Source: Rhopalosiphum padi (Eukaryota; Arthropoda; Insecta; Hemiptera; Aphididae). Taken from it: DNA of 64,000 bases. The notes beneath the pieces are model-generated. The model saw nothing but the letters and a program-made list of their open reading frames with translations. It was not told where the DNA came from and searched no databases. The DNA lies in the NCBI RefSeq assembly GCF_020882245.1, contig NC_083599.1:2356001-2420000 (forward strand), read 5' to 3'. Positions 62,185-64,000 of the stretch are shown here, in pieces; position 1 is the stretch's first letter, and each line of letters opens with the position of its first letter. The position numbers were made by a program, and so were the translations under genes.

Positions 62185-63777
62185 CAGGGTTACCACCTTT
62201 CAGTGACAAAATTACGGGACACATATTTTTTGTTAAAAATATTAAGTTTGATTTATATACATGCCAATAAAATAAAATATTGTCAATTTGTATAGTAATT
62301 ATGGCTCATTATTTTATTATGTTTGCAAATATTTATGAAATACAAAATCAAGTAAGCCTAAAATAAAAAAAATAACTGATGTATTTTTAAATATTAACAA
62401 TAAAATAATAATAAATCTCTCATTTGGATTATAATACTTACAGTACTTATACATTATACAAACTAAATACAATTGTTAGATAATTGTGTAAAAAATTAAG
62501 AATAATATGAAAAAGTAGCTATAGTATTGTACTTAAAGTTTTTTATTTATTTTTAAAAGAATATTTTTGGTTACTTGATACTGCTTTAAGTAAGTCTTTG
62601 TCAAGCTTTATTTTTTCAATAAAATCTGAACAGTTTTCTTCAAAGTTTAGAGTTATTTGAAGTTCTGACTTGATAAGTTCTACTTTGCACCGGTTCCTTT
62701 CTTTTGACCACTTTTGGTTCATAATTGAAAAAACTCTTTCAACATAAGCGTTTGAAGGTGGAATGCTTAACACATATGAAACTAATAGAAATATATTTTT
62801 AAAATTTTCTTTTGTGCCACTTGAAAATATTTTAGTCCACTTAGAGTACACATTTTGTGTACTACTATAAATAGGTTTTATTATGCAATACTCATTAAAA
62901 AGACCATCTAAAGAAATATTTTCTATTTGTAATGTCTTAACAACTTTCACTAAATCGTTGAAGGAAATTGCATTGTTTAATTGTAAGCATTCAATCACTT
63001 TAAAAATATTGTCATCAGAGAAGTTAAACCACTTAGATAAATATGTATTAATATTTATATAAAACTGCCCAAAGATTGTCTTATATTTTTCATATTTGTT
63101 TGCTTTTAAATGTTGTCTGCATGAAATGAAATGAGTTCCAAAAAATTGTTGTTCCAATCTTTCTGTGAAGTTAGTTCTTAAATAATCCATAATTTCATAC
63201 AATTCTGTAGCAGAAGTGTTCATGTTTTGTAACCGTTTACTAGTTTGTTGAAAAATTTGAACCACATTTGCACAAAAAGTTAAATATATATAGGTTTTAT
63301 TATAAAGATAATTGTCTTTCTCTGTATCAGTATCTGCATTTATTGATAGTAATTTTTGAAGAACTTTGGGACATTCATCTCCTATCGATATAAAATATGA
63401 TATTAAAGCTGGATAAAATTTTAAAATTTTGTCAATTGCTGGACCAAGAGATAACCACCTAGTTGGTACATGTTTTACCAGTTCTTCCCAATCAACTTGA
63501 GCGAATTCAAAAAAACTTTTTAAATTTTCTCTTCTAGATACAGACGAAGAGAAATGACTATATATTTTTAATGAGAGTATGAGAGACAAATAGTTTGTAA
63601 ATAAATTAAATTAATTGATTTGGTAAAAATAGATTTTAAATATCATATTTTTGTATAATTTTAAGAAATACTCAAATACGGGACATATTGCGTCCCGATA
63701 CCCATTAAGCCAGGACGCGGGACAAATCAAACAAAAACAGGACTGTCCCGTGAAATACGGGACGGGTGGCAACTCTG
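62185..63777 (-). mobile_element. Internally deleted hAT element
   Basis: Element of 1593 bp. Left end CAGGGTTACCACC and right end, read inward, CAGAGTTGCCACC: 11 of 13 bases match. GTCCCG/CGGGAC motifs recur just inside both ends. It keeps the C-terminal part of a transposase and lacks the N-terminal half. Flanks show cagcgatt immediately left and cagcgact 3 nt beyond the right end. This may be a diverged 8-bp duplication with a small boundary change. Confidence 0.7.
62543..63589 (-). pseudogene. hAT transposase C-terminal part (about 348 codons), N-terminus deleted
   Basis: The open frame covers HVPTRWLSLGPAI, a long helical insertion region, and the dimerisation end SIPPSNAYVERVFSIMNQKW with the catalytic Glu. 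The BED finger and the first two catalytic Asp residues are missing. The frame opens with a TTG rather than an ATG directly after the right-terminal sequence, so the deletion removed the first half and this is not an autonomous gene. The family resembles the KIAA1586/ZMYM-like hAT group by its TRWLSL and ERVFS motifs. The protein could act as an inhibitor or simply be dead. Confidence 0.75.
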
Positions 63778-64000
63778 GGCCAGCGACTTATGAATAGTGG
63801 GATTAATATAAATTATTAATAATATTTTATTTATACATTTATATAAAGGTATACAATTGTTATCATTAAATAATAAATATATATATGTATAAATAATAGT
63901 ATATTATTATGCTACACAATTCATGGATGTTGATTTATTTTTGTCGGTTCAACACAATAAGAAATATTAATAATTATTTGTTTATACTTTATACACAGTT
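63778..64000. other. AT-rich window end, nothing recognised
   Basis: It does not contain the missing right terminus of the 58226 hAT element. Confidence 0.5.

Noticed and set aside
1..64000. CRISPR arrays, tRNA genes, LTR retrotransposons, endogenous viral elements
   Set aside because: No regular spaced repeats, no A/B-box cloverleaf, no paired long direct repeats with gag-pol, and no viral protein signature were found on reading both strands.

Overview
The window is insect nuclear DNA and most likely from an aphid (Hemiptera, Aphididae). It is strongly AT-rich, introns have GT-AG ends, two genes are broken into small exons spread over many kilobases, and much of the rest is transposable elements, including LINE 3' ends ending in AATAAA plus poly-A. 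The species call is an inference from style and content; no marker gene fixes it.

Two host genes can be assembled exon by exon, both on the minus strand. The first, at 7351-15788, is a 13-exon histidine decarboxylase (Hdc, 496 aa) that would make histamine, the insect photoreceptor and mechanoreceptor transmitter. All splice phases agree, one exon is only 20 nt, and the residues that separate histidine decarboxylase from DOPA decarboxylase are present. The second, at 44395-53470, is a 6-exon, 255-aa classical short-chain dehydrogenase/reductase of the DHRS11/farnesol-dehydrogenase-like type with an intact TGxxxGIG, NNAG, Ser, YxxxK set. A 30-codon signal-peptide-like reading frame at 54176-54268 (plus strand) and two CpG-richer patches (32748-32960 minus; 37740-38010 plus) may be further host exons, but are unproven.

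Region by region: 1-3150 holds a ~2 kb element with 174-bp inverted repeats and a second element nested inside it, flanked by an 8-bp duplication. 3361-5331 is a decayed non-LTR retrotransposon. 5.8-7.3 kb has small repeats and the 3' side of Hdc. 7.35-15.8 kb is Hdc, with a hAT-type element in its 2.9-kb intron. 16-20.7 kb is repeat debris. 20783-23849 is an apparently intact piggyBac element (655-aa transposase, matching termini, TTAA on both sides). 24-44 kb is mostly AT-rich non-coding DNA with LINE and hAT remnants and a fold-back element at 42004-43131. 44.4-53.5 kb is the DHRS11-like gene, with hAT remnants and a 5S-rRNA-like pseudogene in its introns. 53.7-58.2 kb has a pogo/Tigger-type MITE, a 1.24-kb hAT with a perfect 8-bp duplication, a 337-bp tandem duplication with internal dimer structure and a decayed tandem array. 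58.2-62.2 kb is a hAT element whose four-exon, 691-aa transposase reads through intact, and 62185-63777 is an internally deleted second hAT.

No prokaryotic features, CRISPR arrays or functional tRNA/rRNA genes were found. The host genes do not form a functional pair; they share only neighbourhood and a heavy transposon load.
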